A model generated the notes under the pieces. It worked only from the letters and a program-made list of their open reading frames with translations. It was not told the origin of the DNA and did not search any database. Source: Nymphaea colorata (lineage: Eukaryota > Streptophyta > Magnoliopsida > Nymphaeales > Nymphaeaceae). Taken from it: DNA of 64,000 nt. Where the stretch lies: the NCBI RefSeq assembly GCF_008831285.2, contig NC_045146.1:17849149-17913148 (forward strand). The letters are read 5' to 3'. Below, piece by piece: positions 23,768-36,019 of this stretch. Every line of letters starts with the position of its first letter. Position 1 is the first letter of the stretch. The position numbers were made by a program, and so were the translations under genes.

Positions 23768-25262
23768 CCGACCTTTTTCCCTCAACTGTGTCGCTGTAAT
23801 AAAGGAACCTATAGTGCGCCGTGTCGTTTTAATTTGAATAACTTGCCATGACGACTGCTGATGTCTACTTGTTCGTGTGTAGTTTTTCTTCCATTCCGCG
23901 AGGTGTTGTCACGTATCTGGATTTGATGTAATTTGCTTTTCATTCTTATACATGCTCAATCCGAGTGATTAAGTGCTGGACATATCTTTGATAAATTTTC
24001 TTGAATTATATTCAGAAGACGGATTTTTTTTATGCATGCAAAGCCAACAATAACTAAGCCACATTGTTGGACGAGTCCCAAGGACTCTTCACTCAATTTT
24101 TTTTGGTTTTGAAATTAAGAACTTTACGTTGAAATTTTCTGCATTGACAAAAAAAGAATATGCGCCTTTTGTATACACAACCAACATATATAAAGTCGTG
24201 TATCAGCAACAATAAACTATAAGGCCAGCAGCATATACATTAGCCAATACTTAATAAGCAACATTATAGATATAGCACGGTGCATGGCGAACCGGATAAA
24301 CCGTCCGCGGATCAAGTCCCTACCTCAAATCAAGAAGGGAAAAATCATTAACACAAAAGGCAATTTTTATTAACTTAGGTTCTGTTTGATAGCCCTGGGT
24401 CTAAGATCGGGGGCTTATTTAAGTTGCTCATATTATAGATCCGTGAATCTTGAGAACTGAGGGCTTTAAAAAACATTGTTGACTCCCATAGATCATGCCT
24501 CTACGAAAGGACAATTCCAAGCCGACTCGAAAGTATCCCAGTAGACTCGCTGAATTGGCCACCAATGTTTTTTTTTTTTTTTTTGGATGCTACAAAGTTT
24601 CATGCTTGTACGGGTCTAGGGGTGGGCATCGGGCTAGACCGGCCCGATGTCCTACCCATTGGGCTCGGGCCCAACCTGGCTTGGCCCAATGTCCAACCCA
24701 GCAGGCTCGGGCCCAATGGAGTTATAATGAAAAACTATTTTTAAAATATAAAATAAAATTTTTTTATATAAAATATAATTTTCATAATAAATATATATTA
24801 TTTTTATTAATAAATAATTTTAAAAATTAATCGAGCCTGCCGTGATCGTTTGTTTGTGTCGTTTTCTATCTTGGGCCTGTCCTGGAATTACAAATTTGAA
24901 AGACAGAACTTGACATTGCGTTGGTTGACATTTCGTGCCTTTGACATTGTCATACTGGTTTTATGCTTTGGTATTAGCTTTTATTCTTAAATACATGTTA
25001 TTTTTATATTGCATATATGGTTTGAATGTCGACAACGAAACCCCAATTTCTTATGTCTGTGTGATGTTATGCTTATGTGTTTGGCTATATCTTATGCTTA
25101 TATGATGTTATGCATATATGCTTAGCTATATCTTATATGTTATGCTTATGTGGCTGATTTATGTGATGTTTGTTCCTATAGCCGTATTAACCACAGGTCC
25201 TCAGATGTTTGTTAAAAATTCAGCTATTCTTCATATAATAGCTATTAAGCATAAGCAGATAA
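23768..25262. other. Intergenic with repeat scraps
   Basis: No gene is seen. Contents include a GC-rich patch at 24610-24720 of gggctcgggcccaa words, of the kind often found at the ends of decayed hAT or LTR elements, and a T-run near 24570. From 25000 to 25160 there are imperfect repeats of the word cttatgct. Confidence 0.4.
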
Positions 25263-26465
25263 ACTATGTCTGACTGAATTGTAAGAATTGGACTCGTTTA
25301 TACTCAACTCAGCATGACTACATGATGAATGTTGAATTATAATAAGAAAATAGTTAAACAAATAGCAATTAAATGAGTCAAGCAAGTTAAACAAGGTTAA
25401 AAAAAGAGGGGGGGGGGCATGCTTAACATAAATGAGTTGAGTTCAAGGTCGAGTTGAGCTTGAGCTGGCCCAACTCGAGCTCGATTGGGGGTAACAAAGG
25501 GCTGAAATTGGAAAATACTTGAATTGGTCTTTATTTTGTTCTTTACTCTCTTTCGTATAGGCAGAAAAGGAAGAAAAACTTCACCCTATTCAGGAGAGAG
25601 AAAGTTGTCGTGCACGGTGCACAATACAGGAGGAAAGGACATTTTGGTAATTTGTTTTAAAAAAATTTTCTATACTCTTGTTTTCCTTTTTAAAAATTTT
25701 CGTTTTTTTTCTAAGCATGAACTAAGGGGTATTTTAGTCATTAACCATACTAGCGCACGAGAATACAAGTGTACTAATAAGTTCATGAACTTCAATTTCT
25801 TATGGGATGTTTATGTTTTTCATGAACCAAGTTGGATTACTTATTTAAAGATAAGAAAGAACTTGCCATAGAAATTGATGTTTTGGCTGGCAGTAATGTG
25901 TCCATGTAACAACGGAGATGCTCTGGAACATTAAACATTCATCAGCACAGAAAAACATTAGTCTCTATGAAAAAGCCGGTAAGCTATTTTCAGGCGTGCG
26001 ACTAACTACTCCAGCAGCTAGCCGGTGCCTGTTTTGAAGTAAAGAAATCGAGGTGTACTAATTGCTTCAGCCTTTTGGTAACCAATTTAGATCAGCAACC
26101 ACATTACTAGATTTCTCCTGTGTGCCTGGTTAGCATCATAATATCAGAATAAAGAGATTTTTGGACAGTAACAGCAGGAGGATGCAAAGCAAACCACCAA
26201 GCTGTTTGAAGCTTGTATAGGCTGAGCATGTCACCAGCATAGGTGCTGCGGCTGGTGGACTAGACAAACGCAATCCAGTACAGCGCAAATCAAAACTCCG
26301 CCAGTTTGCTATCCTCAATCTATTTCATGAGAACTGAAAAATATGATGACTAGAGACAAACTATAACTGAATTGGATTACCTCATACCTTGCAACATCTT
26401 GTGAAAATGGTGCTTGTATTACTTCACCCACCACATCAGGAGCCTGCATCTTATCAGAAATAATG
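25263..26465. repeat. Left flank of the LRR-only gene, duplicated at 54545-55754
   Basis: The two regions agree almost throughout, for example at aacttcaccctattcaggag and ggtgcttgtattacttc. Both switch into LRR coding sequence at the same base (CCCGAGTCC). Unit A has CC-NB-ARC coding sequence in front of that point instead. The truncation of the receptor therefore happened once, before this segment was copied. Confidence 0.75.
26388..26465 (-). pseudogene. Possible captured exon end of an unidentified gene
   Basis: The minus strand gives an open stretch DKMQAPDVVGEVIQAPF...DVAR ending at a good donor, AG|GTATGAG (26388/26387). It lies immediately in front of the LRR-only frame, on the opposite strand, and recurs in unit C. 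I do not recognise the protein. It may be a foreign exon brought in at the breakpoint that removed the NB-ARC, or chance. Confidence 0.3.
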
Positions 26466-28598
26466 GTGCCCGAGTCCATTACTAAGATCTACGACCTGCA
26501 AACGCTAGACCTTACCAACAGTGATGTACAGAGAGTTCCTGATAGAATTTCTTCTTTGGGTGCTTTGAGACATCTTGACATAAGAGGAACATTTCTACTA
26601 AAATACCTGCCAAAAGGTATCGGGAAGCTAACTTGTCTGAGGACACTGAATAAGTTTGTTGTTGGTAGCAACTTAGGTGATGGGAGGGGAAGCAAATTAT
26701 GGGAGTTGCACGACTTGAACAGTTTAAGAGGACACTTGACCATCGAGCACTTGGAAAGGGTTGATAACATAGAAGAGGCTAAACAAACTCAATTAAGTAG
26801 AAAAGAAAACCTGCGAAGTTTGATGCTATTTTCAGAAAATACATCTTCTCGGGAGAAAGTGGAGCCTCTTTACGAAGAGCTCCAGCCTCCAGAAGGCCTC
26901 ATTGAATTAAGTATAATATGCTATGCAGGCGTTAACTTTCCCACTTGGATGAGCTCCAAAATATACTATTGTCTGGAGGAAATCACTTTCTGTGATTGCA
27001 AATTCCTGGAGTCATTGCCCAGCTTAGGCCATTTGCCCAATCTCTTGAGACTAGAAATAAGTGGTGCTGAAAGGGTTAAGGATTTTGACGTTACTTCAAA
27101 CCACGTTGGTGGAACAGCTGTATTTCCAAAACTAGAAAAATTGAAGTTGATAGACATGTTGAACCTGGAGGAGTTTTTGTTTGATGCAGGTATAGAAACC
27201 ATGCCATGCCTTCGATGGTTAAAGGTCTCTTTCTGCCCAAAATTAAGGGTGCTGCCATTCTTTCCGGCTCTTGAAGAACTAAGTATAAGAGGTGTGGAGG
27301 AATGGAAAGGATGGGCCATCAAAAAGGATGTAGAGATGCCTTGTTTGAAAAGAATGGATATTGATGGCAGGCCTCGTTCAAATTTGAAGTGCTTACCCAA
27401 TTGTCCAAGTTTAGAGGACATGACAATCAGTCATTGCCATCAGCTGGCTGAATTGCCACATTCTCGTTTCGTAGAAAGATTGTCAATACAGAACTGCTAC
27501 AGAGCTTGCTCAATGTTGGATTCAACATTTAAAATGGAGAAACTAAAGCACCTAGAGATCATCAATTCACCTAATCTAGCCCCATTGCTTGGAGGGATTC
27601 AAGATATGAAAGAACTGAAGTCTTTGGTTGTATGTGGTATGTCGAAATTGCAACAATTATTGAATAAAAGCCCCCTTGATTTGCACAAACTTGAGTCTGT
27701 GAGAATCGAGGACTGCCGCCAATTGGTTTCACTTCCACATGGATTGCGCCTCAACAGATTGAAGAAATTGACCTTAAAGGATTTGCCTCAACTTACTTCC
27801 TTGCCTTCTATGCTTTTGGATAACATGAAAGCGCTAGAAGTGCTGGAACTTGGTCCGAACATCCATTTCACAGAAGGGCATGGGCTACTGCAGAACCTGA
27901 ATTTCTCAACGGTCAGGTGTCTCAAAATATTTGGCTTCCATGAACTTGGAACAGAGTGGCTCAGGTGCAAAATGAAGAACATGGACCAACTGGATGAGCT
28001 AGTTATAGAGGATTGTCCTAAGCTGGTGTCGATTTCAGATGTGTTGAAACATCATTCATTTCCCAAACTTCGAATTATGCACATTGCTTGCTTATCCACT
28101 TACAGAGTTCATACTAGCCAATGGAGAAGGTCGCTCACATGCTCATTGGTCATGAACTCCTTCAGGATGGGCAACCAACTCAGTGGGTTGGTAAACTTGA
28201 GTGGCAGGTTGGATGCCTTAATCATCAATTTGTTGCCTGGTCTTGACTCACTGCCAGATTGGATACAACAACTTCATCAACTGGAGTACTTGGTAATCGA
28301 GGATTCTGAAGATCTTACTCATTTACCAAACTGGTTGAGCAAATTATCCAAACTCAAACGCTTTCGGCTGACTCGTCTGCCAGAGCTAAGCAGTCTACCC
28401 GATGCAGTGGGAAGCCTCTGCCAACTTGAAGGGCTTTACATCCATTCATGTCCGAAACTGAATTTCCTGCCAAATGGGGTTCAGCATCTCTCAAGGCTTC
28501 ATTATCTGTATATCTCTGAGTGCGATGCTCTAGTTGAGTGCTGCCAAAAGGAAGATAGGCACAAAATCTCCCATATTCCTGATTTATTTCTTGTGTAA
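26463..28598 (+). CDS. LRR-only CNL derivative, 711 codons, no NB-ARC
   Basis: An uninterrupted frame starting MVPESITKIYDLQTLDL and containing only the LRR part of the plus-strand CNL. Repeats of the LxxLxxLxIxxC type run to the C-terminus (ISHIPDLFLV, TAA). It is a very close paralog of the LRR half of 581-4479 but lacks the frameshift and stop, and retains the 22 LRR residues lost there (LPHSRFVERLSIQNCY...). The Met is supplied by non-CNL sequence exactly at the breakpoint. No signal peptide or membrane segment is seen. The frame has stayed open while its relatives decayed, which could mean recent truncation or expression as an LRR-only protein. No promoter is evident, so a truncated pseudogene remains the cautious alternative. 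Confidence 0.6.
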   Translation: MVPESITKIYDLQTLDLTNSDVQRVPDRISSLGALRHLDIRGTFLLKYLPKGIGKLTCLRTLNKFVVGSNLGDGRGSKLWELHDLNSLRGHLTIEHLERVDNIEEAKQTQLSRKENLRSLMLFSENTSSREKVEPLYEELQPPEGLIELSIICYAGVNFPTWMSSKIYYCLEEITFCDCKFLESLPSLGHLPNLLRLEISGAERVKDFDVTSNHVGGTAVFPKLEKLKLIDMLNLEEFLFDAGIETMPCLRWLKVSFCPKLRVLPFFPALEELSIRGVEEWKGWAIKKDVEMPCLKRMDIDGRPRSNLKCLPNCPSLEDMTISHCHQLAELPHSRFVERLSIQNCYRACSMLDSTFKMEKLKHLEIINSPNLAPLLGGIQDMKELKSLVVCGMSKLQQLLNKSPLDLHKLESVRIEDCRQLVSLPHGLRLNRLKKLTLKDLPQLTSLPSMLLDNMKALEVLELGPNIHFTEGHGLLQNLNFSTVRCLKIFGFHELGTEWLRCKMKNMDQLDELVIEDCPKLVSISDVLKHHSFPKLRIMHIACLSTYRVHTSQWRRSLTCSLVMNSFRMGNQLSGLVNLSGRLDALIINLLPGLDSLPDWIQQLHQLEYLVIEDSEDLTHLPNWLSKLSKLKRFRLTRLPELSSLPDAVGSLCQLEGLYIHSCPKLNFLPNGVQHLSRLHYLYISECDALVECCQKEDRHKISHIPDLFLV

Positions 28599-31452
28599 AC
28601 AGGTAACAAATGTCTGATCTCATCATAGATCGCCAAGCAACTGAAGAGATTGCTTTGCCGCAAATACAATCTGTGTTTCCCAGTGTTCTATTTTATCTTT
28701 GTTTTTTGGTCACGTTGAAATTTTTGGACAAATTTTTGCAAATTCTTCTATGTTACTATGTTCCTTGTCACTGTCGGCCATGTGGCTGCAAAAGTACAGA
28801 TCGTTTCATATCTGATTTAATATACTACCTGTAATTTCGTACTCACATGTTCACCAAACTGGCTTTGTTAAGTGTTGCTCATCTAAATTGATCAGACGAT
28901 AAGACCAAGTTATGAACTTGCTTGAATTCGGACGAAAACAGATAGAAGTCTTGTTAGCCATCTGGATAGCTTTCTGTCACTGCTTTGGCTCATGCCCGAC
29001 CAATATGGCACAACAGATTCAAATTGGATCTGGATTTATATTCCAGTCTGCAGTTTAGGTTGTAGGCCTTCAAATTTTGGTCTAACTAGATGATCACGAA
29101 TCCGGCCAACTCATAAAGGCCACCTATTTGATCGGACATACTCGGACACGAACTACCCCTTTTACCTTGGTAAGTGGTTGAAAATTACAAGCTCTCCATC
29201 TTGGTCTCAATATATTATAGTTACTGCGTCGATAAATTTCACAAGATTAAACATATGGGTGATGACGTGATTGAATTTGAGAAATCCATCTTTGCGGGTG
29301 CCCTGATAACTTATGCTTGCAGGTTTAAGCCGTGTTTGATTGCTAGATAAAGCTTTTATCATAAATTGTAGATTTCACAGACTTTTTTTTTTTTAATTTA
29401 TGTCAGACAAAACAATTTTTTTTCTAAATATGCCAGAGGGGACCGTGCCCAACCAAATCCAGTTGAAGATCTTCTTTATGCTGATTAGCAGACCTAGCAA
29501 GCTGGTAGGTCATGAATACGAGCCGAAAATCCCCAGAAAACGGGTTGTCATATAATAATGCAAATACTTTGTTTTAAAAAAGGTTGGAGATCAAGAAATA
29601 ATAATGGATAGCGTTTGTATTTAAATAATAATATCTGAAAAGAGAACTGATAAATTGGTGACATTCCGAACAAAATAACATGAAAATAGTTTCTGTACTG
29701 CCTGTATTACTGATGAGCAAGCTGCATTTTATTTATATTGCAAGCCAAACAACTCTGCGAGTTCTCAAGATTAGGTGAGGTCTACAAATTGATGAAATAT
29801 ATAGTAATACATGTTACAGTAGACTCGCCCTTGCCTCCGTTTACTTTATTAGTTATACCCAATGCTATTTATGCGTAGACGATCTGCTGTTGTATTATTA
29901 TTGAGCGTCGGTGGATTGATATTAATATCATACTTGGTAATTACCTTCGAGAGATTAAGTGAACTTTGCCCTTGATGTCGCTTAAGCAATGGCTTGATTG
30001 GTTATATGTGCCAAAGTTCATATTACTCAACTCTATTAGTTAGTGAATAGTGTGCAAGCAGGAATCAACACAGGCATGCATTAGCAAACATGTATGACTG
30101 TTATAATATCATGGTTTTTCACCGCACTAATGACCTAAAATTGCTTTTCCTTTTCCATAGCGATATTTTAGATATTATCTTTTATTTTATGCATATATAA
30201 TAGATTAGCTATATAAAATAAAAAGTAGTATCTAAAATCTCTCAATGAAAAAGAACTACTTTATTTTAAAAGAAAGTCAGTCAAGGAGTGTGACCAAACA
30301 TTGAACATGACAGATGCGATGAATGGCACAATAAGAATCAACTTGTGGTTCTTAATAAAAGTGACATTGGTTGCCTCTTCCAATTCAAACCACTTGTCAA
30401 TAATGAATCGCCATTGCCTGTTCCAAAACTAGTTCACATGTAAAGCTACGTAAGAACATATAATCGCTGCAGAAAACAAATGCTTATAATCATATTATAT
30501 ATGGCCGAACCAATCTCTGAGGAACAAAAGCATGAAAGTTTGCGGCAAATTCAGTCTGTCTTTTCCAGTGTTTTGTTTCATCTTTTCTTTTTTTCTATCA
30601 TGCTCAAATTTTTGGACATACTATGTTCCTTTTTCATTGTATACCATGTGGTTGCAAAAGTATCGACCGTTTCATATGTGATTTCAAATAATACCTGTAA
30701 TTTTGCACTCGCATGTTCACCAAACTGGGTTTGTTAAGAGTTTGTTCATCTAAATCGATCAGACCAGTAAGACAAGTTATCAACTTGCATGAATTCAGAT
30801 GTAAACAGAGAAGTCTGGTTACTTTGGCATCTGGGTGGCTTTCTTTTACTGCTCTGGTTCAGTGCTACCAATATTGGATCTGGATTTAGATTTCAGCCTG
30901 CTGATTAGGTTGTAGGCCTTCAATTTTGGATCTAACTAGATGATCGCGAATCAGGCCGACTCATGAAGGCCACCTGATACGGACATACTCGGACATAAAC
31001 CACCCCTTTTACCTTAGTAAAGTGGTGCAAAATTGAAGGCTCTCCATCTTGATGTCAATATATTATAATCACCGTATTGATAATTTTCACAAGTTTAGAT
31101 GTATGGCCATGTTGTTAGGCAACACATAAGGGTCATGACGTGATTGAATTTGAGACACAAATCCAGCTTCGCTGGTGCCCTGAGTACATATGCTTGCAAG
31201 TTAAGTTGTGTTTGATTGCTAGATAAAACTTCTACCACATATTGTAGGCCTCATGAGTTATTTTTCCTATTTTTATCAAATAAAGCAAAATTTTTTCTAA
31301 ATATGCCAGAGGGGACTGTGCCCAACCAAGTCCAGTTGAAGATCTTATCTACGCTGGCCAGCAGGTAGGTCATATAATAATGCAAATACTTTATTTTAAA
31401 AAGGTTGGTGATAAGGAAGCATGTATTACCTGTGCGGCTGCACCTCAGGTAG
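28599..31452. other. Duplicated spacer, unit B (left part)
   Basis: Matches 4480-5950 and 7264-8280 of unit A across the empty site of the PIF/Harbinger-like element near 30077. No conserved reading frame is present. It ends where the copia element enters. Confidence 0.65.
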
Positions 31453-32055
31453 ATGTACAAGGACATTGGCTCACAAAGACTAGTTGAAATTAAAGAAAGT
31501 AGAGAGCAAGAGAGAAAAGAAGAGCTGAAAGGAGAAAACACGAAATTAACGTGGTTCGGTTCTTGAGAACCTACGTCCACGATCAGAGAATCAAAAGCCT
31601 TCCTTCCTTGTTTCTTTTGTTTCTTACACAATACAATTTCTATGTACAACGACATGTACAAGGACATTGGCTCACAAAGACTAGTTGAAATTAAAGAAAG
31701 TAGAGAGCAAGAGAGAAAAGAAGAGCTGAAAGGAGAAAACACGAAATTAACGTGGTTCGGTTCTTGAGAACCTACGTCCATGATCAGAGAATCAAAAGCC
31801 TTCCTTCCTTGTTTCTTTTGTTTCTTACACAATACAATTTCTATGTACAACGACATGTACAAGGACATTGGCTCACAAAGTCTAGTTGAAATTAAAGAAA
31901 GTAGAGGGCAAGAGAGAAAAGAAGAGCTGAAAGGAGAAAACACGAAATTAACGTGGTTCGGTTTTTGAGAACCTACGTCCACGATCAGAGAATCAAAAGC
32001 CTTCATTCCTTGTTTCTTTTGTTTCTTACACAATACAATTTCTATGTACAACGAC
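31453..32055 (-). repeat. Three 201-bp direct repeats, each host flank plus copia LTR
   Basis: Units start at 31453, 31654 and 31855, each beginning atgtacaaggacattgg. The first 35-40 bases of each unit are host spacer sequence, present once at 8253 and 57911. The remaining roughly 160 bases match the LTR next to the primer-binding site at 36793-36929. Copies differ at only a few bases (for example cacgatcag/catgatcag), so the triplication is recent. It forms the 3' end of the minus-strand copia element. Confidence 0.82.
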
Positions 32056-32315
32056 ACTTTATGTACAGCAGCAAGAAGCTACTGAAATCTCCCTGTAACC
32101 GGCGAGAGATTTTTGGGCATAATCGTTTCAGCTTGAGAATCGTGAGCCAAATCACCATCTTTATGATATTTCTTTTTCTCTTTTCTTCTTATCTCCTCAT
32201 CAATATTACTTTCCTTTTCTCCTTGCATTTCATTGTGAGAAGCGTGGATCAGATTGGGAACATTCTGGCTGGCGCAGGATAACTGACGCTTTTCATTAAA
32301 GGCCATTACTAAATG

Positions 32316-33044
32316 TCATTGCATAGAAGATTTTCTGCTTTCGTTTTGTTCCTTGTAGCTGTCGATACCAAGGCTGGACGTTGCATTAGAGTTGGGCGTT
32401 ACATTACTCGATTGACGATTTCCTTGCTGGCTTGATTGCTCAGGATTTGCATGAATGAGATTTGAATGTTCGTCTTTAATACGCCCCCTCAAACGAAAAT
32501 GGCTGGTGACATTGAGTTTGGCTCGTAAATTTAAAAACCGATATTTCCCCAAGGCTTTGGTAAATATGTCTGCAATTTGATCAGAAGAAGTCACGTATCT
32601 AGTGATGAGATGCCCTGAAGTCGCCATTTCACGCACATAATGATAATCAATCTGAATATGTTTTGACCGATTGTGGAAAACTGGATTTTTGGCTAAATAG
32701 AGAACACTGATATTGTCACAAAGAAGAACAAGTGCTTTCATAATAGGAATGCCAATATCTCTAAGGATCTGAAGGAGCCAGGTTAATTCTGCAGTTGTTG
32801 ATGCCATGGAACGATATTCAGTCTCGGTGCTAGATCGAGCGACAGTAGTTTTTGCTCCTAGAAAAGTACAGTACCCTGTTGTGGATCTTCTGGTAAGATG
32901 ACATCCAGCCCAATCTGCATCAGAAAAAGCATATACATCAACCGTGCTTTGAGAGAGAAGATGAATTCCATAATCGGTGGTCCCTTTGATGTAACGGAGA
33001 ATATGCTTGGCAATGTTGAAGTGAGCTCGGGTAGAATTCTGCAT
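32316..33044 (-). pseudogene. copia RNase H region
   Basis: The minus-strand frame contains the copia RNase H landmarks AFSDADWAGC, RRSTTGYCTFLG, SSTETEYRSMA and the C-terminal KHIQIDYHYVRE and SSDQIADIFTKAL. The N-terminal link to the reverse transcriptase is broken by a frame change and stop near 33050-33100. The tail after FTKAL is element-specific and ends near 32316. Confidence 0.88.
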
Positions 33045-33101
33045 AAATTGACTGATGAAATTTACTGAAAAAGATATCTCTGGCCGAGTGATTGTTAGGT
33101 A

Positions 33102-33872
33102 CTATAATGATCCAACTATCGAACGATAAAATGTGGGATCTGGGTATGATAAAGTGTCCAGAAGACCTAACTTAGTTGCCATAGGAGTGTTCATTGGTTT
33201 GCAATCAAGCATTTGTGCTCGTTCCAAAATGTCTCGAGCATATTTTGCTTGATTGAGGAAGAGACCATCGCCAGTGTGCAAAACTTCAATCCCAAGAAAA
33301 TAGCTTAGTTGCCCCATATCTTTCACAGGAAATTCAACTTGAAGTTTAGAGAGAAAATTCTGAATTAAGCTGGAAGAGCTACCTGTAAGTACCATATCGT
33401 CAACATAAATTAAGAGAATAAGACAATTGTTATTCTCATGAAACGTGAACATCGATGGGTCTGAATAGCAGCTTCGAAATCTATTGATGAAGAGGAAATC
33501 ACTTAGCCGTTGAAACCATGCTCTCGAGGCTTGCTTCAGTCCATATAAAGCCTTTTTAAGACGACAAACGTGATGCAGAAGAAGAGGATCTTCAAACCCT
33601 GGTGGTTGAGATATATATACTTTTTCATCAAGCAATCCATGTAGGAAGACATTTTTAACATCTACTTGTTTGATGCTCCAATTGAAAATGGTTGCAATAG
33701 AAAGAACGAGCCTTACAGTAGTCGGTCGAATGACGGGAGAGAGAGTCTCTTGATAATCGATTCCTTCAACATGAGTGAAACCCCAGGCAACCAAGCGTGC
33801 CTTTAGCCGATCAAGGCTTCCATCAGCTTTGAGTTTGGATTTGAAAACCCATTTAGATCCAACGACATTCAT
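33102..33872 (-). pseudogene. copia reverse transcriptase region
   Basis: This reads from [16 protein letters not shown] through [47 protein letters not shown] and the catalytic YVDDM to [13 protein letters not shown]. The two catalytic Asp residues are present, so the domain itself looks whole. It is cut off from integrase and RNase H by stops on either side. Confidence 0.9.
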
Positions 33873-33999
33873 ATTGAGTTCTCTTGGAACTAATTCTCAT
33901 GTATTATTGGATCTCAGTGCTATCGTTTCGTCTTCCATCGCCGCTCTCCACCCATCATGTTGAAGAGCATGTTGGATTCTTTTGGGCTCTTTTGGAATG

Positions 34000-35473
34000 C
34001 TAGAATAAGTGATATGAACATTGGCATATTTGGGATTGAGTTTGTGAATGCCTGTCATAGCTCTGGTGGTCATGGTTCTGTTTTGCGAAGATGTTGCTCG
34101 AGTCATAGACCTTGTAACTATGGCTCGAGTTTCCATGGAGCTTGATGGAAGATTCGTAATTTGGGGTAATTTGGGGTGTTTCTGAATGATGGAGGCTAGA
34201 TGAAGCTGATGGCATCAGATCAGGTGGATCGGCTGAATCATCATTTGTAGGTAAGGGGCTGACATTGGTCGCGTCGTGAACATAGACATTTAGACACGGG
34301 TCTAGTGCAGGGCTGCCATAAGGTGTGAGATCGTCAGATTCTAACAGAGTTCCAGCACTTGAGCTTTCAACGTCGTCAAAAGACGTAAAATCACTTCCCA
34401 TGACATCCTTGTAGAGGGAAGATGGATTTTTGAAAGGGAGTGAACTTTCATCAAAGACGACATACCTTGATATATATAGACGTCTGGAATTTGGTTCGAA
34501 ACATTTGTAACCCTTATGAAAGGTGCTATAGCCGATAAAAACACATGGAACATATTTAGGATCAAATTTGTTCCTTGCATATCCTCGTAAATAAGGGAAA
34601 CATCTACTCCCAAAAATGCGCATGCTGGAATAATCAAGGATCTTGTTAAACAAGATGGCAAAAGGCGACTGCATACTCAAAGTGGCGGAAGGCAGCCTGT
34701 TCATTAGGAAAACCGCAGCTTAAAAGGTGTCAGTCCAAAAACGTGCTGGAGCATTAGAATGAAAAAGTAATGTTAGACCTAATTTAGTGATAGAGTGATG
34801 CTTGCGCTCTGCCTTGCCATTTTGTTCAGGTGTCTTGGGGCATGAATATTGTCATTTAATTCCAAGAGCATCAAGGTAGGCTGTGAAATGAGAGCTAGTA
34901 TATTCGCCGGCTCCATCACTTTGGAAAATTTTTATTTTCCTGTCAAACTGACACTCAACCATTTTGTGAAAATGAACAAAAGCATCAAAGAAATCAGATT
35001 TGTGCCTTAAGAGGATAAAGCCATGTAAAACGACTATTATCATCAACAAATATAGCATAGAAGCGATATTGTTCTCGAGATAGAACGGGTGCCGGCCCCC
35101 ATAGATCACTGTGAATTTTTTCTAATGGTAAAGAACTAATATCATCTCTCTCAATAAATGGCAATTTGCAAGATTTTTCCATTTGGCAACTAGCACAAAT
35201 CGAAAATGAACCATTAGGCAAAACATCAATATATTTATGATTCTTCAAAAAATAGAGAACACTAGATTGAGGATGTCCCAATCGAGCGTGCCAAGATTCT
35301 TCCGTCGCCCGTCGAAAACATGATGAAAAGAAAGCTTTATGGCTGCCACTGTTGTTAACTTCATAGAGTCCGCCTTGTTCAGTTCCCGTTGCCACTATTC
35401 TGCCCGTCCTCTTGTCCTTCAAGATGCACCGACCAAAGGTGAATTCAAAATTATATGGAAAATCGTTAGTCAA
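34000..35473 (-). pseudogene. copia GAG-pre-integrase and integrase region
   Basis: The minus strand shows the pre-integrase motif SWHARLGHPQ and a zinc-binding ICASCQMEKS. The integrase core follows: HSDLWGP, FVDDNSRFTWLYPL, then IKIFQSDGAGEYTS. Next comes the C-terminal FGSRCFPYLR...FIGYSTFHKGYKCF and YISRYVVFDE. Frames switch near 35000-35100 and a stop lies near 34852, so the domain is split in at least three pieces. Confidence 0.85.
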
Positions 35474-35549
35474 TTTACTAACGAAAATAAGATCTTTAGT
35501 GAGACGAGGAACATAGAGAACATCCTTAAGGGAAAGATTTGGAGAAATA

Positions 35550-35830
35550 TCAGCTTATCCAACATGTGTGATTGGGATACGCTGCCCGTTCCCAACGATA
35601 ACAATATCAGAACCATAATAAGGATAGATGTTCTTAAGTTTACCTGCATCCCCTATCATATGGGCTGTAGCTCCAGTATCAACCAACCATCCAGAATCTT
35701 GTGGATCACCTATAGTAAGGGCTGCAAGGGCATGAATGGCATCGTCCGCTTGGAAAGAGTGATTAAATCAATTGTAGCATCTCATGGCTGAATGGTTCTT
35801 CTTGTTACAAATTTGACAAACAATATCTTT
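35550..35830 (-). pseudogene. copia zinc knuckle and aspartic protease region
   Basis: The CCHC knuckle CQICNKKNHSAMRC lies near 35780-35820. After a stop the protease motif WLVDTGATAHM is readable near 35670-35700, followed by VGNGQRIPITHVG and another stop. The catalytic DTG is intact but the frame around it is closed. Confidence 0.75.
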
Positions 35831-36019
35831 GGATGAATTGAAAGAGATGGCTGATCCATCGATTTTTGCTTGAGGTGGTTTAGTGTTGTAACCTGTTTGA
35901 GACAGATTCGGATTGTAACCTCCTCCATGTCCATCTCTGTTATGCCGTCCTCGTCCTCGAGAGATTTGGTAAGTGCCCTGGGATCGATTTGGATTGTCAC
36001 CTTGCGCATAGAAGGCAAC

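Noticed and set aside
24610-24720. Small GC-rich gene suggested by gggctcgggcccaa words
   Set aside because: Repetitive GGGC/GCCC words without motif or conserved frame; similar patches near 37480-37590 also look like decayed repeat.
31453-32055. CRISPR-like array of direct repeats
   Set aside because: Three long contiguous repeats without spacers, in a plant genome, composed of LTR and flank.
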